From assembly GCF_047971185.1 (NCBI RefSeq), contig NZ_JBKDZH010000003.1, positions 23,494-87,493 of the forward strand: DNA of 64,000 bases, in the 5' to 3' direction. The notes beneath the pieces are model-generated. The model was not told the origin of the DNA and made no database searches. It saw nothing but the letters and a program-made list of their open reading frames with translations. This document shows positions 40,594-47,548 of the stretch, piece by piece; positions within the stretch are counted from its first letter, which is position 1, and every line of letters starts with the position of its first letter. The position numbers and the translations under genes are program-made. This DNA comes from Kluyvera sp047971185. GTDB taxonomy: Bacteria > Pseudomonadota > Gammaproteobacteria > Enterobacterales > Enterobacteriaceae.

Positions 40594-41046
40594 CTATTTT
40601 TCAACGCCATCATGCGCATGTTCATCTTCGCGGCAGTCGCCTTCAGCGCAGTGGCCGTAAAGATAAAGACTGTGGTTGGTCAGACGAATTCCGTGCTTCG
40701 CGGCGATTTCGCGCTGGCGAGCTTCAATAGAGTCATCGCTGAACTCGATCACTTTGCCGCAGTCGAGGCAGATCAGGTGATCGTGGTGATGCTGCTGGGT
40801 CAGTTCGAAAACGGATTTGCCGCCTTCAAAATTATGACGGGTAACGATACCTGCGTCATCAAACTGGTTCAGAACACGGTAAACCGTGGCCAGGCCAATT
40901 TCTTCACCCATGTCGATCAGGCGTTTGTATAAGTCTTCCGCGCTGACATGGTGGTTATCCGGTTCCTGAAGAACTTCCAGAATCTTTAACCGTGGAAGTG
41001 TGACTTTCAGGCCAGCCTTCTTTAATGCGGTATTATTGTCAGTCAT
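40594..41046 (-). CDS. fur: Ferric uptake regulator
   Basis: 150 aa. Iron-sensing global repressor. The winged helix (about residues 1-82) includes ATVYRVLNQFDDAGIV; the dimer domain carries the metal motif QQHHHDHLICLDCG (about 85-97, Cys93/Cys96 of the structural zinc site) and a His/Cys-rich tail (GHCAEGDCREDEHAHDG). Its start codon overlaps the stop of the small uof frame. In E. coli, translation of fur depends on uof, which RyhB represses. Confidence 0.98.
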   Translation of the reverse strand: MTDNNTALKKAGLKVTLPRLKILEVLQEPDNHHVSAEDLYKRLIDMGEEIGLATVYRVLNQFDDAGIVTRHNFEGGKSVFELTQQHHHDHLICLDCGKVIEFSDDSIEARQREIAAKHGIRLTNHSLYLYGHCAEGDCREDEHAHDGVEK

Positions 41047-41128
41047 GCGGAATCTGTCCTGTTGCTAAACGATTAACTTCCATCAGCGAAAGTATCACAG
41101 AGAATTCACCCGTTTTAATGCGTCTCAT
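41039..41128 (-). CDS. uof: fur leader ORF (uof)
   Basis: 29 codons from ATG (41126-41128) to a TGA that lies within the first codons of fur (CATGACTGA), reading MRRIKTGEFSVILSLMEVNR and then LATGQIPHD. The overlap is the hallmark of E. coli uof, a leader of 28 codons whose translation drives fur translation. The ATG has no clear ribosome site and overlaps a good -10 box, so a later in-frame GTG (codon 11) or ATG (codon 16) may be the true start. Confidence 0.6.
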   Translation of the reverse strand: MRRIKTGEFSVILSLMEVNRLATGQIPHD

Positions 41129-41155
41129 TATAGAATGACCCTATCAAAATGAAAA
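41127..41155 (-). promoter_or_regulatory. Candidate fur-proximal promoter
   Basis: On the minus strand TTTTCA and TATAAT are 17 bp apart. The -10 box is perfect and its last two bases begin the uof ATG. Confidence 0.55.
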
Positions 41156-41306
41156 CAGCAAGGCTTGGGTAAACTAAGCTTTCAAAAACGAGGCTTCACC
41201 GACAAATAGAGTGATGAGACCGCGCTAAATCAGAAGATATTGTACAGGTATGTGCTGAAAAGTTAAAAAATTGTAGCTATTATTTTGATTGGTTCTACCT
41301 ATTAAT

Positions 41307-41331
41307 GAGGCGCGATTTATTATCGCGCCTC
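41307..41331 (-). terminator. Hairpin after fldA
   Basis: A perfect 10-bp stem GAGGCGCGAT / ATCGCGCCTC with a 5-nt loop starts 8 bp past the fldA stop. The following minus-strand sequence is A/T-rich without a long T-run; fldA-to-fur read-through, known in E. coli, would be allowed. Confidence 0.6.
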
Positions 41332-41338
41332 AAAATAA

Positions 41339-41869
41339 TCAGGCGTTCTTGATTTCGTCGAGGTGCAGCTCTTCAGCCACCTGCTTAACCCATTTTTCCA
41401 CGCGCTCAGCGGTCAGCTCCGGCTGACGGTCTTCGTCAATCGCCAGACCCACGAAGTGGTCGTCATCGGCCAGGCCTTTCGACGCTTCGAAGTGGTAGCC
41501 CGCGGTCGGCCAGTGACCGACGATAGTCGCGCCGTTTGGCTCAATGATGTCGCGAATGGTGCCCAGCGCATCGCAGAAGTACTCCGCGTAGTCTTCCTGG
41601 TCGCCGCAGCCAAACAGGGCCACCAGCTTGCCGTTGAAGTCCACTTCTTCCAGGGACGGGAAGAAATCATCCCAGTCGCACTGCGCTTCACCGTAGTACC
41701 AGGTCGGGATACCCAGCAGCAGGATATCGTAGCCCGCCAGGTCTTCTTTGCTGCTCTTGGCAATGTCGTGAACGTCAGCGACATCTTTACCAAGCTGTTT
41801 TTGAATCATTTTTGCGATATTTTCGGTGTTCCCGGTGTCGCTACCGAAGAAGATGCCAACGATTGCCAT
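41339..41869 (-). CDS. fldA: Flavodoxin 1
   Basis: 176 aa, exact family length. FMN-binding electron carrier for MetH, radical-SAM enzymes (including MiaB above), BioB and IspG/H. The phosphate-binding loop FFGSDTGNTE is at residues 7-16, with the flavin-stacking segments PTWYYGEAQ (about 56-64) and FGCGDQEDYAEYF (about 89-101). In E. coli fldA is essential, and transcripts starting at fldA can run into fur. Confidence 0.97.
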   Translation of the reverse strand: MAIVGIFFGSDTGNTENIAKMIQKQLGKDVADVHDIAKSSKEDLAGYDILLLGIPTWYYGEAQCDWDDFFPSLEEVDFNGKLVALFGCGDQEDYAEYFCDALGTIRDIIEPNGATIVGHWPTAGYHFEASKGLADDDHFVGLAIDEDRQPELTAERVEKWVKQVAEELHLDEIKNA

Positions 41870-42020
41870 GAGTAAAATAACCTCTTGAAACTTAATGAGA
41901 TGGTGGTGGCTTATTGCCCACAGATAAGGGCAATCATAGCAGAACAGAGAAGGGTGCGGAAACAGCTATCGTGCCGTACTGCACACTCTGCTACATGAAA
42001 GTGTCTTCAGGGGGGATTTT

Positions 42021-42314
42021 TCAGACTTTCCCCTGTCCGTGCAGCTGGGCGAGCTGGCTCATCAAAATCTCTTCGATAAGTTCGCTGCGGCTCATATCAC
42101 GGGCAGTCGCCAGCTCGTTGAGCGCATCAACGGCGTCGCTATTCAGCTTCAGCTCGACGCGCTTCAGCCCACGAACCTTGTCGCGTTTAAGCTGGTTGCG
42201 CTTATTAATGCGGAGCTGTTCGTCACGCGAAAGCGGATTGGTTTTGGGTCTTCCCGGCCGACGCTCATTTGCGAACAAATCTAATGTCGTACGGTCCGTT
42301 TGTTCTTTTGCCAT
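42021..42314 (-). CDS. ybfE: SOS-associated DNA-binding-like protein YbfE
   Basis: 97 aa, same length as in E. coli. The N-terminus is hydrophilic with an AT-hook-like stretch ERRPGRPKTNP (about 17-27); the C-terminal part (about 50-92) resembles a ribbon-helix-helix module (KRVELKLNSDAVDALNELATARDMSRSELIEEIL). In E. coli it is a LexA-regulated gene of unknown function. The corresponding LexA box here (42432-42447) is weakened. It lies 130 bp downstream of ybfF in the same direction. Confidence 0.9.
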   Translation of the reverse strand: MAKEQTDRTTLDLFANERRPGRPKTNPLSRDEQLRINKRNQLKRDKVRGLKRVELKLNSDAVDALNELATARDMSRSELIEEILMSQLAQLHGQGKV

Positions 42315-42431
42315 GGTTCAGAGTGACTTCGGGGAAACAAGCTACCGGGCGGCGCCCGGTGCAGACAGCGCGCAATCATACAACAGTGGAACCCGCACGC
42401 CAACGACCACGGCCATTATGGCGCGCGGTCG

Positions 42432-42447
42432 ATGGATTTTTAATCAC
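42432..42447 (-). promoter_or_regulatory. Degenerate LexA-box position upstream of ybfE
   Basis: Minus-strand GTGATTAAAAATCCAT overlaps the ybfF stop. The E. coli ybfE site, as I recall it, is CTGATTAAAAACCCAG. Both outer triads (CTG and CAG) are altered here, so LexA binding should be weak or lost. Confidence 0.45.
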
Positions 42448-43208
42448 TCGGCGAGGTAGCGGCGGATAGCGCGCAGCACGGCGTCCGGTTTTTCCGCATG
42501 CACCCAGTGGCCCGCGCCGGCGATGACGTGCGCTTTCGCCTGCGGGAACTGCGCCAGCAGATCCTCGCGACAGGCTTCGGTGACGTACGGCGAGTTGCCG
42601 CCGGGAATGAACAGCGCCGGATGCTCCCAGGCCGGAATGGTTTCCCAGCCGACAATGTGTGGATACTGTTCCCACAGTACCGGCACGTTAAAGCGCCAGC
42701 CACCGTCAACAAACGACTTCAGCAGGAACTGGATCACGCCTTCTTCATGCAGATATTCGCGCATCACCGTTGCCGCCTGCTGGCGCGTGGCGACGCCGGC
42801 GCTGGTCACCGCGTTGATGGCGGCAAAAATTTCATCGTGGCGGCGAACGTGATAGTCCACCGGGGCGATGTCGATAGCCACCAGGCGATCGATACGTTTC
42901 GGGGCCAGCGCGGTGAGGGCCATAACCGCTTTACCGCCCATCGAGTGGCCGATAAAGGTTGCCTTGTCGATGTTCGCCGCGTCGAGCGTGTCACGCAGAT
43001 CTTCGGCCATTGCCGGGTAGTTCATCACGTCTGAACGCGGTGACAGACCGTGGTTACGCATATCGACCTGGATGATGTCGTGGTCGGCAACCAGGTCGCG
43101 GGCCAGGATGCCCAGGTTATCCAGGCTGCCAAACAGGCCGTGGACCAGGACGATGGGGGAATTATTGTGCAGGTTTTGTGCAGATTGCGCTCGGAAATTC
43201 AATTTCAT
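42444..43208 (-). CDS. ybfF: Alpha/beta-hydrolase esterase YbfF
   Basis: 254 aa, exact E. coli length. Serine esterase active on short-chain acyl esters and acyl-CoA/pNP substrates in vitro. The oxyanion segment is VLVHGLFGSLDN near residue 20, the nucleophile elbow FIGHSMGGKA (Ser near 89) and the catalytic His in AGAGHWVHAEKP near 234. It is divergent from seqA with a 183-bp gap. The natural substrate is unknown. Confidence 0.95.
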   Translation of the reverse strand: MKLNFRAQSAQNLHNNSPIVLVHGLFGSLDNLGILARDLVADHDIIQVDMRNHGLSPRSDVMNYPAMAEDLRDTLDAANIDKATFIGHSMGGKAVMALTALAPKRIDRLVAIDIAPVDYHVRRHDEIFAAINAVTSAGVATRQQAATVMREYLHEEGVIQFLLKSFVDGGWRFNVPVLWEQYPHIVGWETIPAWEHPALFIPGGNSPYVTEACREDLLAQFPQAKAHVIAGAGHWVHAEKPDAVLRAIRRYLAE

Positions 43209-43391
43209 AGCAAAGTTCTTTTTTTCGCATTGTCGGGTTAGGGTATCATGTTGGACATTCTAACGCTCAGGGGCAAGTGAGGAACTCATCCGAATTTTGC
43301 CGTTCCCCTGGTTTGGCGCTACCCGCTGTTGGGAATTGACTTTATAATCCCAATGAAACTGTATTCAGAAAATTTATCGCACCGGATTAAG

Positions 43392-43964
43392 ATGAAAACG
43401 ATCGAAGTTGATGACGAGCTCTATCGCTATATTGCAGCCCACACTCTGCGCATTGGCGAGAGCGCGTCCGACATTTTACGGCGTATGCTGAAATTCTCCG
43501 CCGCTTCCCAGCCGGCAGCCGTGGCCGCCGCGCCGGTCGTCAAAGCAGAACCGGTTGCCGCTCCGGCGCCCGCTGCTGCCCCCGTTGCTGAGGTGAAAAC
43601 GGTTAAAACCACCAAAGATAAAGTCCGCGCCATGCGCGAACTGCTGCTCTCCGACGAGTATGCCGAGCAGAAGAAAGCGGTAAACCGCTTCATGCTGGTG
43701 CTGACCACGCTGTACTCGCTGGACAACAACGCGTTTGCTGAGGCAACCGAATCCCTTCACGGCCGTACCCGTGTCTACTTTGCCGCCGACGAGCAAACGC
43801 TGCTGAAAAACGGTAACCAGACGAAACCGAAACAGGTACCGGATACGCCATACTGGGTCATTACCAATACCAATACGGGCCGTAAATGCAGCATGGTCGA
43901 ACACATCATGCAGTCAATGCAATTCCCGGCGGAATTGATTGAGAAGGTTTGCGGTACCATCTAA
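43392..43964 (+). CDS. seqA: Replication-initiation negative modulator SeqA
   Basis: 190 aa from the ATG at 43392; the longer open frame is not family-like. SeqA binds hemimethylated GATC sites, sequesters oriC and organises nascent DNA. The N-terminal oligomerisation domain MKTIEVDDELYRYIAAHTL (1-35) and the C-terminal DNA-binding domain (about 75-190, including NGNQTKPKQVP and NTNTGRKCSMVEHIMQ) are intact. The linker (about 41-68) is an Ala/Pro/Val-rich tract, about 9 residues longer than in E. coli (181 aa). It is followed by pgm after 38 bp. Confidence 0.97.
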   Translation: MKTIEVDDELYRYIAAHTLRIGESASDILRRMLKFSAASQPAAVAAAPVVKAEPVAAPAPAAAPVAEVKTVKTTKDKVRAMRELLLSDEYAEQKKAVNRFMLVLTTLYSLDNNAFAEATESLHGRTRVYFAADEQTLLKNGNQTKPKQVPDTPYWVITNTNTGRKCSMVEHIMQSMQFPAELIEKVCGTI

Positions 43965-44002
43965 TACTGACAATCTAACCCTTGCATAAGAAGGACCAGG
44001 CA

Positions 44003-45643
44003 ATGGCAAACCATACCCGTGCGGGTCAACCTGCACAGCAGAGTGATTTGATCAACGTCGCTCAACTGACGGCCCAGTATTACGTGCTGCAGCCGGACGT
44101 GAGCAATGCGGAACATGCGGTGAAGTTCGGTACCTCCGGCCATCGCGGTAGCGCAGGTCGCCACAGCTTCAACGAAAAGCATATTTTAGCCATTGCTCAG
44201 GCAATTGCTGAAGAGCGCGCGAAAAACGGAATTTCGGGCCCATGCTATGTCGGAAAAGACACGCACGCGCTTTCTGAGCCGGCGTTCATCTCCGTGCTGG
44301 AAGTGTTAGCGGCGAATGGCGTTGATGTGATTGTACAGGAAAACAATGGCTTCACGCCGACCCCGGCGGTTTCCAACGCTATCCTGGTGCACAACAAGAA
44401 AGGCGGCCCGCTGGCCGATGGCATCGTGATTACGCCATCCCACAACCCGCCGGAAGACGGTGGCATCAAGTACAATCCGCCAAACGGCGGCCCGGCTGAT
44501 ACCAACGTCACCAAAGTGGTTGAAGACCGCGCCAACGCGCTGCTCGCCGCAAACCTGGATGGCGTGAAGCGTATTTCCTACGATGCGGCGCTGGCGTCGG
44601 GTCATGTGAAAGAAGTGGATCTGGTGCAGCCGTTTATCGAAGGGCTGGCGGATATCGTCGATATGGCGGCTATCCAGAAAGCAGGGCTGACGCTGGGCGT
44701 CGATCCGCTGGGCGGTTCCGGTATCGAATACTGGAAACGTATCGCCAAACACTACAACCTGAACCTGACCATCGTTAACGACCACGTTGACCAGACTTTC
44801 CGCTTTATGCACCTCGATAAAGACGGCGCAATCCGTATGGACTGCTCCTCCGAGTGCGCGATGGCGGGCCTGCTGGCGCTGCGCGACAAGTTTGACCTGG
44901 CGTTTGCTAACGACCCGGATTACGACCGTCACGGTATTGTGACTCCGGCCGGGTTGATGAACCCGAACCACTATCTGGCGGTGGCGATCAACTATCTGTT
45001 CCAGCACCGTCCACAGTGGGGCAAAGAGGTTGCCGTGGGTAAAACGCTGGTCTCTTCCGCAATGATTGACCGCGTGGTGAACGACCTGGGCCGCAAGCTG
45101 GTGGAAGTGCCGGTGGGCTTTAAGTGGTTTGTTGACGGGCTGTTCGACGGCAGCTTCGGCTTCGGCGGCGAAGAGAGCGCGGGCGCGTCCTTCCTGCGCT
45201 TCGACGGTACGCCGTGGTCGACCGATAAAGACGGCATCATCATGTGCCTGCTGGCGGCGGAAATCACCGCGGTAACCGGTAAGAACCCGCAGGAGCACTA
45301 CAACGATCTGGCAGCACGCTTCGGCGCGCCAAGCTACAACCGTCTGCAGGCGAGCGCGACCTCCGCGCAGAAAGCGGCGCTGTCTAAACTCTCCCCAGAA
45401 ATGGTGAGCGCCAGCACGCTGGCCGGTGACCCGATTACCGCACGCCTGACGGCGGCGCCGGGTAACGGTGCTTCCATTGGCGGCCTGAAGGTGATGACCG
45501 ACAACGGCTGGTTCGCCGCGCGTCCGTCCGGTACGGAAGATGCGTACAAAATTTACTGCGAAAGCTTCCTTGGCGCTGAGCATCGCCAGCAGATTGAGAA
45601 AGAAGCGGTAGAGATTGTTAGCGAAGTGCTGAAAAACGCCTGA
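44003..45643 (+). CDS. pgm: Phosphoglucomutase, alpha-D-glucose specific
   Basis: 546 aa from the ATG at 44003, exact E. coli length. Interconverts glucose-1-P and glucose-6-P for glycogen, trehalose, galactose and UDP-glucose metabolism. The phosphoserine loop is VITPSHNPPEDGG (Ser near 146), the metal loop NDPDYDRHG near 304-312, the sugar loop FGGEESAGAS near 391, and the phosphate-binding loop RPSGTEDAYK near 511. It is downstream of seqA, likely cotranscribed, and ends at a terminator. Confidence 0.98.
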   Translation: MANHTRAGQPAQQSDLINVAQLTAQYYVLQPDVSNAEHAVKFGTSGHRGSAGRHSFNEKHILAIAQAIAEERAKNGISGPCYVGKDTHALSEPAFISVLEVLAANGVDVIVQENNGFTPTPAVSNAILVHNKKGGPLADGIVITPSHNPPEDGGIKYNPPNGGPADTNVTKVVEDRANALLAANLDGVKRISYDAALASGHVKEVDLVQPFIEGLADIVDMAAIQKAGLTLGVDPLGGSGIEYWKRIAKHYNLNLTIVNDHVDQTFRFMHLDKDGAIRMDCSSECAMAGLLALRDKFDLAFANDPDYDRHGIVTPAGLMNPNHYLAVAINYLFQHRPQWGKEVAVGKTLVSSAMIDRVVNDLGRKLVEVPVGFKWFVDGLFDGSFGFGGEESAGASFLRFDGTPWSTDKDGIIMCLLAAEITAVTGKNPQEHYNDLAARFGAPSYNRLQASATSAQKAALSKLSPEMVSASTLAGDPITARLTAAPGNGASIGGLKVMTDNGWFAARPSGTEDAYKIYCESFLGAEHRQQIEKEAVEIVSEVLKNA

Positions 45644-45661
45644 TATCATCGCTGTTAAGAC

Positions 45662-45685
45662 AAAGGAGCCGTAAGGCTCCTTTTT
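45662..45685 (+). terminator. pgm terminator
   Basis: Stem AAGGAGCC / GGCTCCTT with a GTAA tetraloop and five Ts, 20 bp after the pgm stop. It abuts the 3' end of the convergent NimA-like gene. Confidence 0.92.
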
Positions 45686-46161
45686 CATATTCCCTGATGC
45701 TGGCGGCAGGTTAGCGTCTGGCAATCCATTCGCACGACGCATACCGCTTTCATCATATCGTCACGATAGCTGAAGGTTTTACCCGGTACGGCCTGCCGCA
45801 TGATGAGGTCCAGCCCGGTGGTCATTTCTTCGTACTCTTGCAAAATCGAGGCTTGTCCACTGGCGAGGATGCTGGCGTACGCACAGCTATAATCGCAGGC
45901 ATCCTCGGCGGGAATTAAGTGGTAATCACCGTCTATTTCCAGACTGATCGCTGGATTTTTGCGCAACAAGCGCATCTTTTTACCGGTGCGCGCACCGTGG
46001 AAATAGAACGTCCAGCGTCCGTCCTGATAGAAATAACCAAAATTGACCGGAACAATGTACGGGCTGCTCTCATCGTTCAGTGCGATACGGCAAATTTGCT
46101 GGCGGTGAATAAGACGGCGGATCAGTTCTGGGTCGGAGACAATACGATCTGGATTACTCAA
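45685..46161 (-). CDS. NimA-like pyridoxamine 5'-phosphate oxidase family protein
   Basis: 158 aa with a TTG start (46159-46161); no ATG lies nearby, and the first in-frame Met is about 80 codons in. The split-barrel flavin-binding fold is suggested by RQQICRIALNDESSPYIVPVNFGYFYQDGRWTFYFHGA followed by GKKMRLLRKNPAISLEID. This resembles the family that includes 5-nitroimidazole reductase NimA and heme-utilisation HugZ-like proteins. Substrate unknown. I do not recall an equivalent at this place in E. coli K-12. It stands alone between pgm and potE. Confidence 0.82.
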   Translation of the reverse strand: MSNPDRIVSDPELIRRLIHRQQICRIALNDESSPYIVPVNFGYFYQDGRWTFYFHGARTGKKMRLLRKNPAISLEIDGDYHLIPAEDACDYSCAYASILASGQASILQEYEEMTTGLDLIMRQAVPGKTFSYRDDMMKAVCVVRMDCQTLTCRQHQGI

Positions 46162-46184
46162 GTTAGCTGCCCTATCAACGAAAG

Positions 46185-46217
46185 AAAAAAAAGCGGGCTG
46201 TAGTCGCCTACAGCCCG
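46185..46217 (-). terminator. potE terminator
   Basis: A 10-bp stem CGGGCTGTAG / CTACAGCCCG with a 4-nt loop, followed on the minus strand by a run of Ts (A-run at 46185-46192). It separates the speF-potE unit from the NimA-like gene. Confidence 0.92.
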
Positions 46218-46231
46218 GATGGGGTAATTAA

Positions 46232-47548
46232 TTATCCGTGTTTATTCTTTAACTCGAAACGCGGCGACACCAGACCGTACAGCGTCCAGCCGAGGAAGGT
46301 CACGATCGAGCCGTACAGCATCGCTTCTTCACCGGAAGAGAACAGCGCATAGAAGCTGTACATCGCACCAATAAACGCCACAATGTTAGCCATACGCGCT
46401 TTGCCAGCCGGAACGTTCGCCATTCGCTGGATGATGACCAGCGCCGCCATCGACAGAATGTACGGAATAATGTTGGTCACCACCGCCAGGTTAACCAGCA
46501 CGTTGAACTGGTTGTTCAGCGACGGGCTAATGGTCATCAGCGACAGCCCGGACTGAATCACCACGATCACCAGCATTCCTTTAACTGGCGCATCCGCCTT
46601 GCTAACCTGAGAGAACACTTTCGGGAAGTAGCCTTCGTCCGCTGAAGATTTGAAGACCTGAGCGATGGTGAACTGCCAGCCGAGCAGCGAACCGCAGCAG
46701 GACATCACCATCAGCGCCATGATCACTTTACCCACTTCTGGTGTGAACATCTGCGCAAAGGCCAGGCCAAACGGCGCGGTGGAGTTGGCCAGATCCATAT
46801 TCGGCACAATCCCGGCAATCACGTTGGTGGAGATGATGTAAATCACCGCTGCCCCGAGCGTCCCGCCGAGCACGGCGATCGGCACGTTACGTTCCGGGTT
46901 TTCCACCACTTCGGCGTTAGCACAGGCGGATTCCAGACCGAGGAATGCCCACAGCGTCATGGCGATGGAAGAGCCGACGGCGCTAAAGAACGGTACGTGG
47001 TGCGGGTTCCAGGACTCGACGTACATCGTCGGGCTGAACCAGAACCAGCCAATCACGCACAGACCGACCACCGGGATAATGACACCCCATACCGTGATGC
47101 TACTGATCTGTCCGGTAATGCGCGCACCACCGAAGTTAGCCACGGTGCAGATCCACAGCACGCCGATGGTGGCCAGCCCAATCTGTACCGGGCTAAGCGT
47201 GGCACCGAAAAGCTCGGTGCCATAACCCACAGCCGAAATCGCGATAGCGACGTTGGCGATCAGCAGTGAAACCCCGTAGGTATAGTTGGCCATAAAGTTG
47301 CCCGACTTACCAAAGGCATACTCGGCATAGCCGCCCATGCCGCCGGATTTCTTGCTGAACATCCCGCACTTCGCGAAGGCCCAGGCCAGCGCCATCGAAC
47401 CGACGGCGGTGACCAGCCAGGAAATAATCGAAATGGTGCCGACTTCAGCGAGCTTGGTGGGCAGCATGATGATACCGGAGCCCATCATGTTCACCATCGT
47501 CAGGATGGTGAGCTGAACAACACCCATTTTGTTGTTGGCTTTGCTCAT
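46232..47548 (-). CDS. potE: Putrescine-ornithine antiporter
   Basis: 438 aa. APC-superfamily exchanger with twelve predicted helices. N-terminal MGVVQLTILTMVNMMGSGIIMLP carries the substrate-binding GSG motif near residue 23, and WAFLGLESACANAEVVENPERNVP (about 200-223) is the conserved loop with Glu207. It imports ornithine and exports putrescine made by SpeF, consuming protons in acid. Its ATG overlaps the speF stop. Confidence 0.97.
   Translation of the reverse strand: MSKANNKMGVVQLTILTMVNMMGSGIIMLPTKLAEVGTISIISWLVTAVGSMALAWAFAKCGMFSKKSGGMGGYAEYAFGKSGNFMANYTYGVSLLIANVAIAISAVGYGTELFGATLSPVQIGLATIGVLWICTVANFGGARITGQISSITVWGVIIPVVGLCVIGWFWFSPTMYVESWNPHHVPFFSAVGSSIAMTLWAFLGLESACANAEVVENPERNVPIAVLGGTLGAAVIYIISTNVIAGIVPNMDLANSTAPFGLAFAQMFTPEVGKVIMALMVMSCCGSLLGWQFTIAQVFKSSADEGYFPKVFSQVSKADAPVKGMLVIVVIQSGLSLMTISPSLNNQFNVLVNLAVVTNIIPYILSMAALVIIQRMANVPAGKARMANIVAFIGAMYSFYALFSSGEEAMLYGSIVTFLGWTLYGLVSPRFELKNKHG

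Noticed and set aside
44306..45742. 478-codon open frame on the minus strand opposite pgm
   Set aside because: Antisense shadow of phosphoglucomutase; no recognisable domain or ribosome site.
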